DNA of 64,000 nucleotides from Candidatus Falkowbacteria bacterium (lineage in GTDB: Bacteria; Patescibacteriota; Patescibacteriia; Patescibacteriales; Patescibacteriaceae), in the NCBI GenBank assembly GCA_026396835.1, contig JAPLWA010000003.1, forward strand, positions 1 to 64,000, given 5' to 3'. Below, in pieces: positions 17,715-26,007 of this stretch (position 1 is its first letter; each line of letters starts with the position of its first letter). A program made the translations under genes and the position numbers. The notes beneath the pieces are model-generated. The model was not told where the DNA came from. It searched no databases and worked only from the letters and a program-made list of their open reading frames with translations.

Positions 17715-18923
17715 TTATATATTACTAACTACACTATACATCGGCATCAAAATAGCCCAAACCATAACTCCGACGCCCAAACCCATAGTCACCATTAAAA
17801 CAGGCTCAATCAAAGACATCATATTGGCCAGCATATTAGTTATCTCGCGATTATAAAAATTTGTCACTTTTTCTAAGGAAACATCAAGTTTTCCGGTCTT
17901 TTCACCGACTAGCATCATCTGAGAAACCATGTTAGGAATTTCTTTTGTTTTAACAAATATTGTGCATATTGAGTTACCGCTCTGCACCTCAATAATCGTG
18001 TCATCAATAATTTTTTTATAGTAAGCGTTATCCACAACCTCACCGGCAACTTGCAAGCTAGTAGAGATATTCACACCCCCTATGATAAGAGTGTTCATAG
18101 ATCTAGTAAAGCGAACTAAGCAAATCATTTGTAACAATATACCAAAAATAGGCATATTGAGAATTATGTGATCAAATAGAAGACGACCTGGTTTAGTTTT
18201 TAAATAAAACTTAATAGCTACAGCTAAAGCACCAGCCCCAATTAGCAAGGTCCACCAATAGGCGTTAAGAAAGTCAGATATGGCAATCATTGTTTTTGTA
18301 GCTGCCGGTAGTTCACTACCTGTTTCGATAACGATCTGCGTTAGTTTAGGAACAATAAACATCATCATTAAAAAACCTATACCAATCATCATGCAAATAA
18401 CAAAAATTGGATAAATCATGGCACCCTTAATCTTACTGTTCATGTCATAATCCTTTTCCATTTCATCAGCAATATAATTAAGAGAGTCATCTAATTTACC
18501 AGATTGTTCACCAGACTTTACAACGCTTGTATAAAAGTTAGAAAAAATTTTTGGGTGTTTAGCTAAAGAAGTCGATAAGTTTCCACCACTGTCAACTTCA
18601 TCACCTATTTCGGCGACGATCTTCCTGAGCTTAGGTTTAGTAATCTGTTTAGATAGAACCTTCAATGACTCTACAACCGGAACGCTTGCTCCAACCATAA
18701 CTGAAAACTGCCTCGAAAAAGAAACTATATCTTTAGTTGTAACACGGGAAATCAACTCATTAGCTGACCAACCAGCATTAAGAGATAATTCCTTTAGAGA
18801 AATAATTTGCAAACCACGTGAAGCCAAAGTATCAATTGCTTGAGCTTCATTCGCTGCTTCAATTGTTCCGCTTTCTTGACGATCACTGACAGGATTAGCG
18901 GCTTTAAAATTAAAAGTTGGCAT
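17715..18923 (-). CDS. pilC: Type IV pilus inner-membrane platform protein
   Basis: A 402-residue member of the T2SF/PilC family. The N terminus MPTFNFKAANPVSDRQESGTI is followed by two repeated T2SF helical domains: FSRQFSVMVGASVPVVESLKVL near residue 70 and FTRSMNTLIIGGVNISTSLQV near 270. Three long hydrophobic segments are at about 170-195, 220-240 and 375-397. It anchors the assembly ATPase PilB. It ends the run pilM-N-O-P-B-regulator-pilC, with 3 nt between it and the response regulator. Confidence 0.9.
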   Translation of the reverse strand: MPTFNFKAANPVSDRQESGTIEAANEAQAIDTLASRGLQIISLKELSLNAGWSANELISRVTTKDIVSFSRQFSVMVGASVPVVESLKVLSKQITKPKLRKIVAEIGDEVDSGGNLSTSLAKHPKIFSNFYTSVVKSGEQSGKLDDSLNYIADEMEKDYDMNSKIKGAMIYPIFVICMMIGIGFLMMMFIVPKLTQIVIETGSELPAATKTMIAISDFLNAYWWTLLIGAGALAVAIKFYLKTKPGRLLFDHIILNMPIFGILLQMICLVRFTRSMNTLIIGGVNISTSLQVAGEVVDNAYYKKIIDDTIIEVQSGNSICTIFVKTKEIPNMVSQMMLVGEKTGKLDVSLEKVTNFYNREITNMLANMMSLIEPVLMVTMGLGVGVMVWAILMPMYSVVSNI

Positions 18924-18926
18924 ATT

Positions 18927-19307
18927 TTATTCGTCTGTTAAAATTTTTTTTACTTTATCAACAATCTCTGTTGGGTCATAGTAAGCTTTAACCCAAAAAT
19001 CAAGCGCTCCGTAAATCAAGCCCTTCTCTCTATAAGCCGGTTCACTTAAATTACTCAACAATACAACTGGAATAGCGGCAGTAGTCTTGCTTCTTTTTAA
19101 TTTTTTCAAAAGCATAATACCATCTTCGTCTGGCAACATAATATCAAGCATAATCAAATCAGGCTTAAAAATTGAAGCTTCAGCAAAACCTTCTTCGGCT
19201 GTCATAGCACCATGAACAACAAAGCCCTCAGTTAAGAACTTCAAACTGTACATTGAAAGAAGAAACTTATCATCTTCAATAAAGAGTATTTTTACCTTTT
19301 TCTTCAT
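18927..19307 (-). CDS. CheY-like response regulator receiver
   Basis: A 126-residue stand-alone receiver domain: ILFIEDDKFLLS with the acidic pair, the phospho-acceptor Asp in LIMLDIMLPDEDG, a Ser in VVLLSNLSE and a conserved Lys in DFWVKAYYDP. There is no output domain. The ATG at 19307 (MKKKVKIL) is chosen because it starts just after the pilB stop; an earlier in-frame start would overlap pilB. Its place between pilB and pilC suggests control of pilus assembly by protein contact, possibly under the histidine kinase at 29946, which is inference. Confidence 0.9.
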   Translation of the reverse strand: MKKKVKILFIEDDKFLLSMYSLKFLTEGFVVHGAMTAEEGFAEASIFKPDLIMLDIMLPDEDGIMLLKKLKRSKTTAAIPVVLLSNLSEPAYREKGLIYGALDFWVKAYYDPTEIVDKVKKILTDE

Positions 19308-19311
19308 AATA

Positions 19312-21081
19312 TTAGTTCTGTATAACACGCATCACTTCTTCAATTGTAGTCATACCCTGAATAACCTTAATTAGTCCGTCTTGTTGCATTGTCAAGAAAG
19401 GTTGATTAGCTCTCACGTCCTCAATCGTCATAGAACCGCCTTTCTTTAAAATAAGATTTTTCATATCAGAGTTAACGTCAACAATTTCAGCAATACAAAC
19501 ACGTTCGCGATAACCAGATTTACCACAGTGAGAGCAACCTTCACCATGATAGAATTTAATATTATTAATATCAAAATCAGGAATCGACTGTTTAATTATG
19601 TCAACTGGTATTTCGGCCAATTTCTTTTTTAAATCTTGGAAAAAAGTTTCTTCTAATTTGACCTCGGCCTTACAATATGAGCAAATACGTCGAGTCAAGC
19701 GCTGCGCCATAGACATGTTAAGAACTGAGCCAAGCAAAAATGGTTCAACTTTCATATCAAGCAAACGAGCGATACTACCAACAGCGTCTTTGGTGTGCAA
19801 AGTTGAAACAACTAAGTGTCCTGTTAGCGCTGAGTGAATAGCTAGCTCAGCTGTTTCGTTATCACGAATTTCTCCGACCATGATAATATCTGGATCTTGA
19901 CGCAAAATAGATCTTAAACCGCTCGCAAAAGTGAAACCGATTTCTGGACGAATCTGAGATTGGTTAATACCTTTCATAGAATATTCTACCGGATCTTCCA
20001 AGGTAACAATGTTCGATGACTCAAGGTTTAACAAACTAAGCAAGGCATACAAAGTCGTGGTTTTACCAGAACCAGTCGGACCTGTTACCAGCATAATACC
20101 ATCAGTCTTTTTGATAGCAGTTTCAATAACCTTGTAGTTATGGCCCATGAAACCGAGATTATCTAAAGTAAATACATTGCGGGTGTTGTCCAACACACGC
20201 ATAACAATCTTTTCATCACCCATTAAAGGCATTGAAGAAACACGGAAATCAATTTCACGATTATTGATAACTAAACGAATACGACCGTCTTGTGGCGATC
20301 TAGTTTCATCAAGCTTTAAATTGGATAAAACCTTAATACGAGCCACGATTGAAGCGTGAATATCTTTTGGCAACACTAAAGAGTTATGTAACATGCCGTC
20401 AATACGATAGCGCACGCGAGTCTCCTTAGGTAATGGCTCAATGTGAATATCACTCGCTCCGCCCTCGACGGCGTGTCGAATAATAACTGACACAATTTTA
20501 GCGACTGGAGCATCCTTAACAATCCCCTCAAACTGAACCGTGTCATCCTTCTTTATGTCTGTTTCTTTTTTATCAGAGTCCTCTTTAGCCTTAACCGCTA
20601 AAGCCGAGGAAATTTCTTTACTAAAATTTTTGTACTTACTAAAAACATTATTAAAACTAAAACTGGAAATTAAAAAATAATCAACTTTAAGCTTATTCTT
20701 CTGAGCTAAGAAATCCATCGCTTCGATTGCTTTGAAGTTTTCACCGTCAACTAAACCAACTTTTACTCTATCTTTATCTTTATCGAAGGCAACAATTTTA
20801 TAATGCTCAGAAACATTGGTTGGCACAATATTTAGAATTTCCTCAGGAACTTCTTTGTCAGCTAAATCAACGTAAGAGAAGTTTAAAAACGCAGCCTTAG
20901 CCTTAACAAAGTCTTCAATGTTAATCAGATTCTTTTCATAGATTATTTCTTCAACCGGCTTATTAGAAGTACTTGATTCGGCTAACAGTTCGGCCGCGGT
21001 TTGTGCACTAATAAGACTACGACTTGAAACGAAGTCTAAAAGTTTTTTTTGCTTATCTATAAAATTCTGATTAACAACCAT
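19312..21081 (-). CDS. pilB: Type IV pilus assembly ATPase
   Basis: A 589-residue GspE/PilB ATPase that drives pilus extension. An N-terminal MshEN-like domain (about 1-150) precedes the ATPase: GGASDIHIEPLP, RYRIDGMLHNSL, Walker A GPTGSGKTTTLYALL, Asp box LRQDPDIIMVGEIRDNETAELAI, and the His box TGHLVVSTLHT. A C-terminal zinc site has CSYC and CSHCGKSGYR. Length and motif order are normal. The retraction partner pilT lies elsewhere (51292). Confidence 0.95.
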   Translation of the reverse strand: MVVNQNFIDKQKKLLDFVSSRSLISAQTAAELLAESSTSNKPVEEIIYEKNLINIEDFVKAKAAFLNFSYVDLADKEVPEEILNIVPTNVSEHYKIVAFDKDKDRVKVGLVDGENFKAIEAMDFLAQKNKLKVDYFLISSFSFNNVFSKYKNFSKEISSALAVKAKEDSDKKETDIKKDDTVQFEGIVKDAPVAKIVSVIIRHAVEGGASDIHIEPLPKETRVRYRIDGMLHNSLVLPKDIHASIVARIKVLSNLKLDETRSPQDGRIRLVINNREIDFRVSSMPLMGDEKIVMRVLDNTRNVFTLDNLGFMGHNYKVIETAIKKTDGIMLVTGPTGSGKTTTLYALLSLLNLESSNIVTLEDPVEYSMKGINQSQIRPEIGFTFASGLRSILRQDPDIIMVGEIRDNETAELAIHSALTGHLVVSTLHTKDAVGSIARLLDMKVEPFLLGSVLNMSMAQRLTRRICSYCKAEVKLEETFFQDLKKKLAEIPVDIIKQSIPDFDINNIKFYHGEGCSHCGKSGYRERVCIAEIVDVNSDMKNLILKKGGSMTIEDVRANQPFLTMQQDGLIKVIQGMTTIEEVMRVIQN

Positions 21082-21089
21082 AGTATGAC

Positions 21090-21440
21090 TTAAAATGGAT
21101 CAAAGGGGCTGCTACGACGCAGCTCTATTTTTGGCTTAGCTGACGGGGTTACTGTTCCACTTACAGTGCCGCCGCCGCCAGTGTTGTTACCTGCTTCAGC
21201 TAACTCTCCTTTAGCTAAAATTGGCTCAAGCGAAGTAAATTTCTTATCATTTAGAAGACCGAACTTCAGGTCTTTCTCACTAATCATACCACGAGAACTT
21301 GGGGTGTAAACATTTAAATTTAATTGCTTGTTTGGGAAAAACCAACTATTAAAATTCATAATAACAAAAACTAAAACTCCGCAAACTCCCAGAGCAATCG
21401 CATAAGTTATTATTAAACTTTTATTACCTTCAAAAAGCAT
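21090..21440 (-). CDS. Pilus-cluster single-pass membrane protein, PilP-like position
   Basis: A 116-residue protein with one N-terminal transmembrane helix (about residues 8-27) and a short outer part rich in Gly and Pro that ends in KIELRRSSPFDPF. The C-terminal R-DPF-like ending and the place after the PilO-like gene recall PilP, which links the inner-membrane pilus ring to the secretin. CPR cells lack an outer membrane secretin, and this protein lacks a clear lipobox, so a PilP role is only suggested. Confidence 0.6.
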   Translation of the reverse strand: MLFEGNKSLIITYAIALGVCGVLVFVIMNFNSWFFPNKQLNLNVYTPSSRGMISEKDLKFGLLNDKKFTSLEPILAKGELAEAGNNTGGGGTVSGTVTPSAKPKIELRRSSPFDPF

Positions 21441-21442
21441 AT

Positions 21443-22105
21443 CTATTGTTCAAGATGATAAGTAAGTAATTTAACACCTCCCGAACGAGCAACTGGATCA
21501 AAATTTAAATCAGTCACATCCATAATTCTTAAACTAGACTCTAGTCGAGCTAAAAGTCTCTTTAACTGCTCATAATTTATACTCTTAACATCAAAAGATA
21601 CCTGAACCAAACCCAATTTATCAAAAGATTGACCCTTTTTTGATTCATCACTGATTTTAATCATTTTTTCTTTTGAATTATCAAGCGGAGTTATAACAAC
21701 ATTATCAATTATAGCACCTCTTTCTTTTACTGCCTTATCAACTTCACGCAATAAAATAATTTTTAATCTATCAATATCTTGGCCCGCTGACAGAATAAGA
21801 TCGATTTTATCTTTATCAGATTGATTGATAGATGTTTTATATAAATTTTTTATATCATTAAGCTGCTTAAGATAGCTAACCTTTTCATCATACTCTGTTT
21901 TACGAAAAGATAGCTCTGTATCATTATTTATAAAATCATATTTTGGCTTTATTAACCACCAGTAACCAGCCGCTAAAATAATTAAACAAATTAAAATAAT
22001 AAACCAATTAAAAAAGCCAGCGAAAATATTAAAGGCCACAACTCTTACGTTTTTCAAAAGCGCATTTTCTGGTTTATTAGCTTTAAAATTTATCTTATTA
22101 TCCAT
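21443..22105 (-). CDS. pilO: PilO-like pilus assembly protein
   Basis: A 220-residue single-pass protein with a cytoplasmic N terminus, a transmembrane helix at about residues 30-52 (IFAGFFNWFIILICLIILAA), a coiled region (about 60-100) and a ferredoxin-like outer domain ending in YEQLKRLLARLESSLRIMDVTDLNF. This is the PilO plan, and the gene follows the PilN-like gene by 6 nt. Identity rests on topology and order more than on sequence motifs. Confidence 0.7.
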   Translation of the reverse strand: MDNKINFKANKPENALLKNVRVVAFNIFAGFFNWFIILICLIILAAGYWWLIKPKYDFINNDTELSFRKTEYDEKVSYLKQLNDIKNLYKTSINQSDKDKIDLILSAGQDIDRLKIILLREVDKAVKERGAIIDNVVITPLDNSKEKMIKISDESKKGQSFDKLGLVQVSFDVKSINYEQLKRLLARLESSLRIMDVTDLNFDPVARSGGVKLLTYHLEQ

Positions 22106-22111
22106 AAAAAA

Positions 22112-23434
22112 CTACTTTATAAAAATCTTCTGATCTAAAGACATTTCAAGATCAAACTTAACAGTCGATGGTTTATCGGCAGTGGCAGGCACCGTCTGAG
22201 ACGCACTATACTGAACAGTTCTAAGCATATTATACCCCTTCATAACTTCAAGCTGTAACGATATCGCATCAAGATTACGAGCAATAGAGGGGATCTTATA
22301 TTTACCAGACAAATCACCTGAAAAGCTAGTGAAATAAACGTCTTTTAAGGTATTATTTTCCAAGAAAACGAAGAAGTTTGTCCAATAGACATGATTATTG
22401 AGAATATAGCTTACGGCATCAAGCTTCTTATTAAAAGCTGTTATTTCTTTTAGTTCACTCTCGCTTTTTACAACTTCGTTGTTTATAGCTGCCTGATTTG
22501 CAAAAGTTGATTTATTATCATTAAGCTTCTCTTTTTGCCAAATCAATAAACTGACATAAACCAAACTGATAGCCAAACAGCACAGAATAAGAGACAGTGA
22601 TAGAGTTAACATTTTTTGTTGCCAATTAAAGAACAACACCACCTGATCTTTTATTAAGTTAGCCTTAACACCATTGTAAGATTGCCAAAAACGACTTTCT
22701 ACTTCATTCTTGCTCATAACAGCCGACTCGGCTTCTCTTTCGTTAGACAATTTTTTTGCCAAAGAAGTTTTAGAAAACAAAGTAGATAGCTTTTCAAAAA
22801 AATTAATACTGTTCTTTGCTTTCACCTGAACTATTGGCGATGGCACTGCTAACTCTACCTTACGACTTTCTATTTTTGGCGCAACAGACGGAGCCGGTGC
22901 TTCTATTTCCTCAACGCTTTCAGCTGTTTCTTTAGAATTAAAAATCGGATCTTCAAGCAGTTTTTTTTCTACAGGATATATATCTTGAGAATTCGGAATT
23001 TTATCAACAATCGGTTCTGGTATGACAACTTCTTTTTCAACTTCAGCTGGCCTGGGTATTTCTAAAACCGTTTCTGCTTTATATACCTCTTGTTTAAGCT
23101 CAGGCTGAGAAATAAATTTATCAAGCTCTTTCTTTGGAACTGGCTTAAGTATTTTTTTATTATCATTAACGACTGGTATGTCAGATTTAGTATTACTGTG
23201 ACGCAATAAATTTTCATAAGAACGCCTCTGTCGCAAGAGCTCAGTGTGTTCCCTGCTCCTATCTCGCTCTAATCTCTCTATATCTCTTTTTGTCTGCAGA
23301 GTATTTACAGTTTTTTTGGTTTTATTTAAAAAACGAGAAATCTTTTTTACAAAAACAAAAAGTCCGCCCAACGACTTCTTAGTACCGGATAAATCTTTTG
23401 CTCCGGTTGATTTAATGTGAGGCGAATATGCCAT
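22112..23434 (-). CDS. pilN: PilN-like pilus assembly protein with a long cytoplasmic extension
   Basis: A 440-residue protein. A transmembrane helix at about 270-293 (LSLSLILCCLAISLVYVSLLIW) is followed by a coiled coil and a small outer domain (YWTNFFVFLENNTLKDVYFTSF), matching PilN. Unlike the usual PilN of about 200 residues, it carries some 260 extra N-terminal residues that are charged, Pro/Glu-rich and low complexity, with no visible domain. The short tail that normally contacts PilM would have to lie in this extension. It sits directly between pilM and pilO. Confidence 0.7.
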   Translation of the reverse strand: MAYSPHIKSTGAKDLSGTKKSLGGLFVFVKKISRFLNKTKKTVNTLQTKRDIERLERDRSREHTELLRQRRSYENLLRHSNTKSDIPVVNDNKKILKPVPKKELDKFISQPELKQEVYKAETVLEIPRPAEVEKEVVIPEPIVDKIPNSQDIYPVEKKLLEDPIFNSKETAESVEEIEAPAPSVAPKIESRKVELAVPSPIVQVKAKNSINFFEKLSTLFSKTSLAKKLSNEREAESAVMSKNEVESRFWQSYNGVKANLIKDQVVLFFNWQQKMLTLSLSLILCCLAISLVYVSLLIWQKEKLNDNKSTFANQAAINNEVVKSESELKEITAFNKKLDAVSYILNNHVYWTNFFVFLENNTLKDVYFTSFSGDLSGKYKIPSIARNLDAISLQLEVMKGYNMLRTVQYSASQTVPATADKPSTVKFDLEMSLDQKIFIK

Positions 23435-23457
23435 ACCTTTTACAAATACGAAACCAT

Positions 23458-24513
23458 TTACTTATGATCAAATTCTCGCATAGCTAAACCGATAGCAACC
23501 GCTAGACGGGGTCCGATTTTATCAAGAATCGGTTTTAACTCAAATGGATAAGCCACTCTGAACCAAGGATCACCAACAATAACATTTAAATTGAATTCTT
23601 CAGATAAATAGTTTGTTAAACCTGGCAATAAAGCACCGCCACCGGTTAGAATTATTTTTTCTACGCGGCGATTGTCTTTGTTTCCGAAAACTTCAAGAAT
23701 ATATTTTATTTCATTAACAATCGGATTGAAGGCTTCAATAATCATAGCTGGAAGCTTTTCAATATTTTCGCCCTCCCCGTTGTACATTAAGTCATACTTA
23801 AACTGCTCTGCTTGTGCCAGGGTCATATTAAGATGAGAAGCAACTGATTGAGTAATATTTATTCCTCCAACGGCGATACTACGATTGATCACGGGAACAG
23901 TTTTATCAACCACAAAAATGTTTGTTGTTGTTGATCCAAGTTGAACAATCATAATTGATGAACGGTCATTACCGACCAGTGATCTAATCAGGGCAAAAAT
24001 TTCTGTTTCTAAGCTTAAAAGATTTAATTGTGCAGTTTTAAAAATGCCAACATAATTTTGGATCAGATTTTTTGGAGCTCCAGTCAGCAAAACTTTATGA
24101 CCGCCGGCAGTCGCCGCGGCCTCATCAACCATTTGCCAATCAATCACGATATCTTGCAAAGGCAACGGAATAACTTTTTTTGCCTCCCAATTGATAGCGG
24201 CTTCAATATCTTTTTTGTTAACACTGTTGTTAATATTTATGATTGAAGAAAAGACTGAAAAGGTAGGCAAAGAAGCTAGCGCTAAATTAGTACTCGTGTG
24301 CGCTTTCTGACAAATACTTTTAATCAAGTCTGATGATTTCCTAATATCTAGCGGAGCGCTTTCCTTAGGCATGACCTCACTAAAATGTTCACTGAAACCA
24401 TAAGTAGCCAAGGCAACTTTGTTGCCATGTTTTTTTAACTCGACTACCTTAACACTCGAAGCATTGATATCAATGCCAAGATAACTTTGAAGCGATGATT
24501 TGAAGATTTCCAT
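23458..24513 (-). CDS. pilM: Type IV pilus actin-like ATPase PilM
   Basis: An actin/FtsA-fold protein of 351 residues: YLGIDINASSVKVVELKK at the N terminus (phosphate 1), IINWEAKKVIPLPLQDIVIDWQ-type segment, IMIVQLGSTTTNIFVVDK (phosphate 2), and ILTGGGALLPGLTNYLSEEF (adenosine site). It forms the cytoplasmic ring that recruits PilN. The ATG at 24513 is preferred over an in-frame TTG eight codons upstream. It is the first gene of the minus-strand pil run and has an extended -10 promoter just upstream. Confidence 0.9.
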   Translation of the reverse strand: MEIFKSSLQSYLGIDINASSVKVVELKKHGNKVALATYGFSEHFSEVMPKESAPLDIRKSSDLIKSICQKAHTSTNLALASLPTFSVFSSIININNSVNKKDIEAAINWEAKKVIPLPLQDIVIDWQMVDEAAATAGGHKVLLTGAPKNLIQNYVGIFKTAQLNLLSLETEIFALIRSLVGNDRSSIMIVQLGSTTTNIFVVDKTVPVINRSIAVGGINITQSVASHLNMTLAQAEQFKYDLMYNGEGENIEKLPAMIIEAFNPIVNEIKYILEVFGNKDNRRVEKIILTGGGALLPGLTNYLSEEFNLNVIVGDPWFRVAYPFELKPILDKIGPRLAVAIGLAMREFDHK

Positions 24514-24542
24514 ACAGAAAAACGTCCGACTTATCAACCATT

Positions 24543-24572
24543 TTGACAGCTGGAGATAAGACGTACTATAAT
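24543..24572 (+). promoter_or_regulatory. Promoter of the beta-propeller gene
   Basis: TTGACA (24543-24548), 18-bp spacer, perfect TATAAT (24567-24572), reading rightwards toward the start at 24656. Confidence 0.65.
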
Positions 24573-24589
24573 TTAGAAAGATTACCTCT

Positions 24590-24618
24590 ATTATACCATA
24601 AAATTACTTATAAACAAA
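24590..24618 (-). promoter_or_regulatory. Promoter of the pilM operon
   Basis: On the minus strand TGG-TATAAT (24595-24590) is an extended -10 with a weak TTTGTT 17 bp upstream (24618-24613). It is divergent from, and interleaved with, the plus-strand promoter at 24543-24572. Confidence 0.5.
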
Positions 24619-24655
24619 AGCGTTTTACTAAACTTTGATCAACTTAAACAACCAT

Positions 24656-25888
24656 ATGATTCTTGCCAATTTTAGTTTTAAAAAAATAGGTCTAATCCTT
24701 GTCTTTTTAATCATTGCAGGAGCTATCGGCTGGTTCATTTTCAGTCTTTTCTTCAAAACAAATGTCCAAATCGAACCTGGAGTTGGGACTGAGCAGACCG
24801 GGACTGGAACAGGCTTGCCTGAAGCTGGAACTGGCACAGGGACAACAACCACAAATGAAAATGGTCAATTGCCAGGCACACAAAATCAAGGAAACCAAGG
24901 CCAAAATCAAGGAAATGAGGCAACTAACCAAGATAACTCAACTGATTTAGGTGTTCAAGCATCTGGTTCAAGAGTTGGCTCTAATGGACAAATCGAATAC
25001 TACGATAAAAACGACGGCAGATTTTATAAACTAGGAGCTGATGGGAAAGCCGTCGCTTTATCCGATAAACAATTCCCAGATGTCCAAAATATTACCTGGG
25101 CACCAAATAGCGACAAAGCAATTTTAGAATTCCCGGATGGCAGTAAAATTCGCTACAACTTTACAAGCAAAGAGCAAGTTACTTTACCTAAGCACTGGGA
25201 AGGATTTGACTTTTCACCAACTGGTGACAAAATTGTTGCTAAAAGCATTGGTATAGATCCTGATAACCGCTGGTTAGTTACCGCCAATGACGACGGATCA
25301 AAAGCACAGAAGATTGAAGAGCTTGGCGAAAACGGTGACAAAGTAATTTCTTCTTGGTCCCCAAACAACCAAAGTATCGCGCTATTTGTCGACGGTGTTG
25401 ATTTCAATCGTAAAGAAGTCTTCTTTGTTGGACTAAACGGAGAAAATTTTAAATCAATGGTTGTTGAAGGACGTGGCTTTGAATCAAAATGGTCACCAAA
25501 AGGTGATGAATTATTATATAGCGTCTATTCATCAGACAATGATTACAAACCAACTTTATGGTTAGCCGGTGCTCAGGGTGACAGCATTGGTGCTAACCGC
25601 CGTCCACTGGGCATAGATACTTGGGCTAACAAATGCTCATTCACTTCGGGCTCTATTTATTGTGCAGTACCACAAACTCTAGAACGCGGCGCCGGTCTCT
25701 TTCCTACGACTGCCAACTCAACGCCAGATACTTTATACAGAATAAATCCACAAACCGGAATTAAAGAACAAATTAGCCTAGGTTCAGGCTCATATACTAT
25801 GAGCAACCTCTCTCTATCAGCTGATGGAATGTATCTTTACTTTACTGACACGACAACTGGTCGTTTGCGTCAAATAAAAGTTAGATAG
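24656..25888 (+). CDS. Membrane-anchored beta-propeller (PD40/TolB-like) protein
   Basis: About 410 residues. One N-terminal transmembrane helix (IGLILVFLIIAGAIGWFIF, about residues 10-28) is followed by a low-complexity linker rich in Thr, Gly, Gln and Asn (about 40-100), then propeller blades with ITWAPNSDKAILEF, FDFSPTGDKIVAKS, SSWSPNNQSIALFV and SKWSPKGDELLYSVYS, the W/FSPxGD pattern of PD40 repeats. It is probably surface exposed and protein- or glycan-binding. The ATG at 24656 is favoured over an in-frame TTG at 24635. It is divergent from pilM. Confidence 0.75.
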   Translation: MILANFSFKKIGLILVFLIIAGAIGWFIFSLFFKTNVQIEPGVGTEQTGTGTGLPEAGTGTGTTTTNENGQLPGTQNQGNQGQNQGNEATNQDNSTDLGVQASGSRVGSNGQIEYYDKNDGRFYKLGADGKAVALSDKQFPDVQNITWAPNSDKAILEFPDGSKIRYNFTSKEQVTLPKHWEGFDFSPTGDKIVAKSIGIDPDNRWLVTANDDGSKAQKIEELGENGDKVISSWSPNNQSIALFVDGVDFNRKEVFFVGLNGENFKSMVVEGRGFESKWSPKGDELLYSVYSSDNDYKPTLWLAGAQGDSIGANRRPLGIDTWANKCSFTSGSIYCAVPQTLERGAGLFPTTANSTPDTLYRINPQTGIKEQISLGSGSYTMSNLSLSADGMYLYFTDTTTGRLRQIKVR

Positions 25889-25892
25889 AATA

Positions 25893-26007
25893 AATTTCAA
25901 GTTATAAATTCCAAATTTCAAAACAATTTTTAATGTTTTAATTTATAATTTTAAAAATTTGTAGCTATTTGTTTTAGAACTTGAAATTTTAAATTTGAAA
26001 TTAACGT
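25893..26007. repeat. AT-rich intergenic inverted repeat
   Basis: The gap between the propeller gene and radA is almost pure A/T with inverted arms (AAATTTCAAGTT... and ...AACTTGAAATTT) around a core TTTTTAATGTTTTA. The same core and layout recur at 57086-57208, and fragments are at 41975-41995. No gene or clear RNA is seen. Confidence 0.55.

Noticed and set aside
24770-24930. Tandem GGAACTGG/CAAGGAAA-like repeats as a possible CRISPR
   Set aside because: They encode the low-complexity Thr-Gly and Gln-Asn linker of the propeller protein; repeat unit and spacing are irregular.
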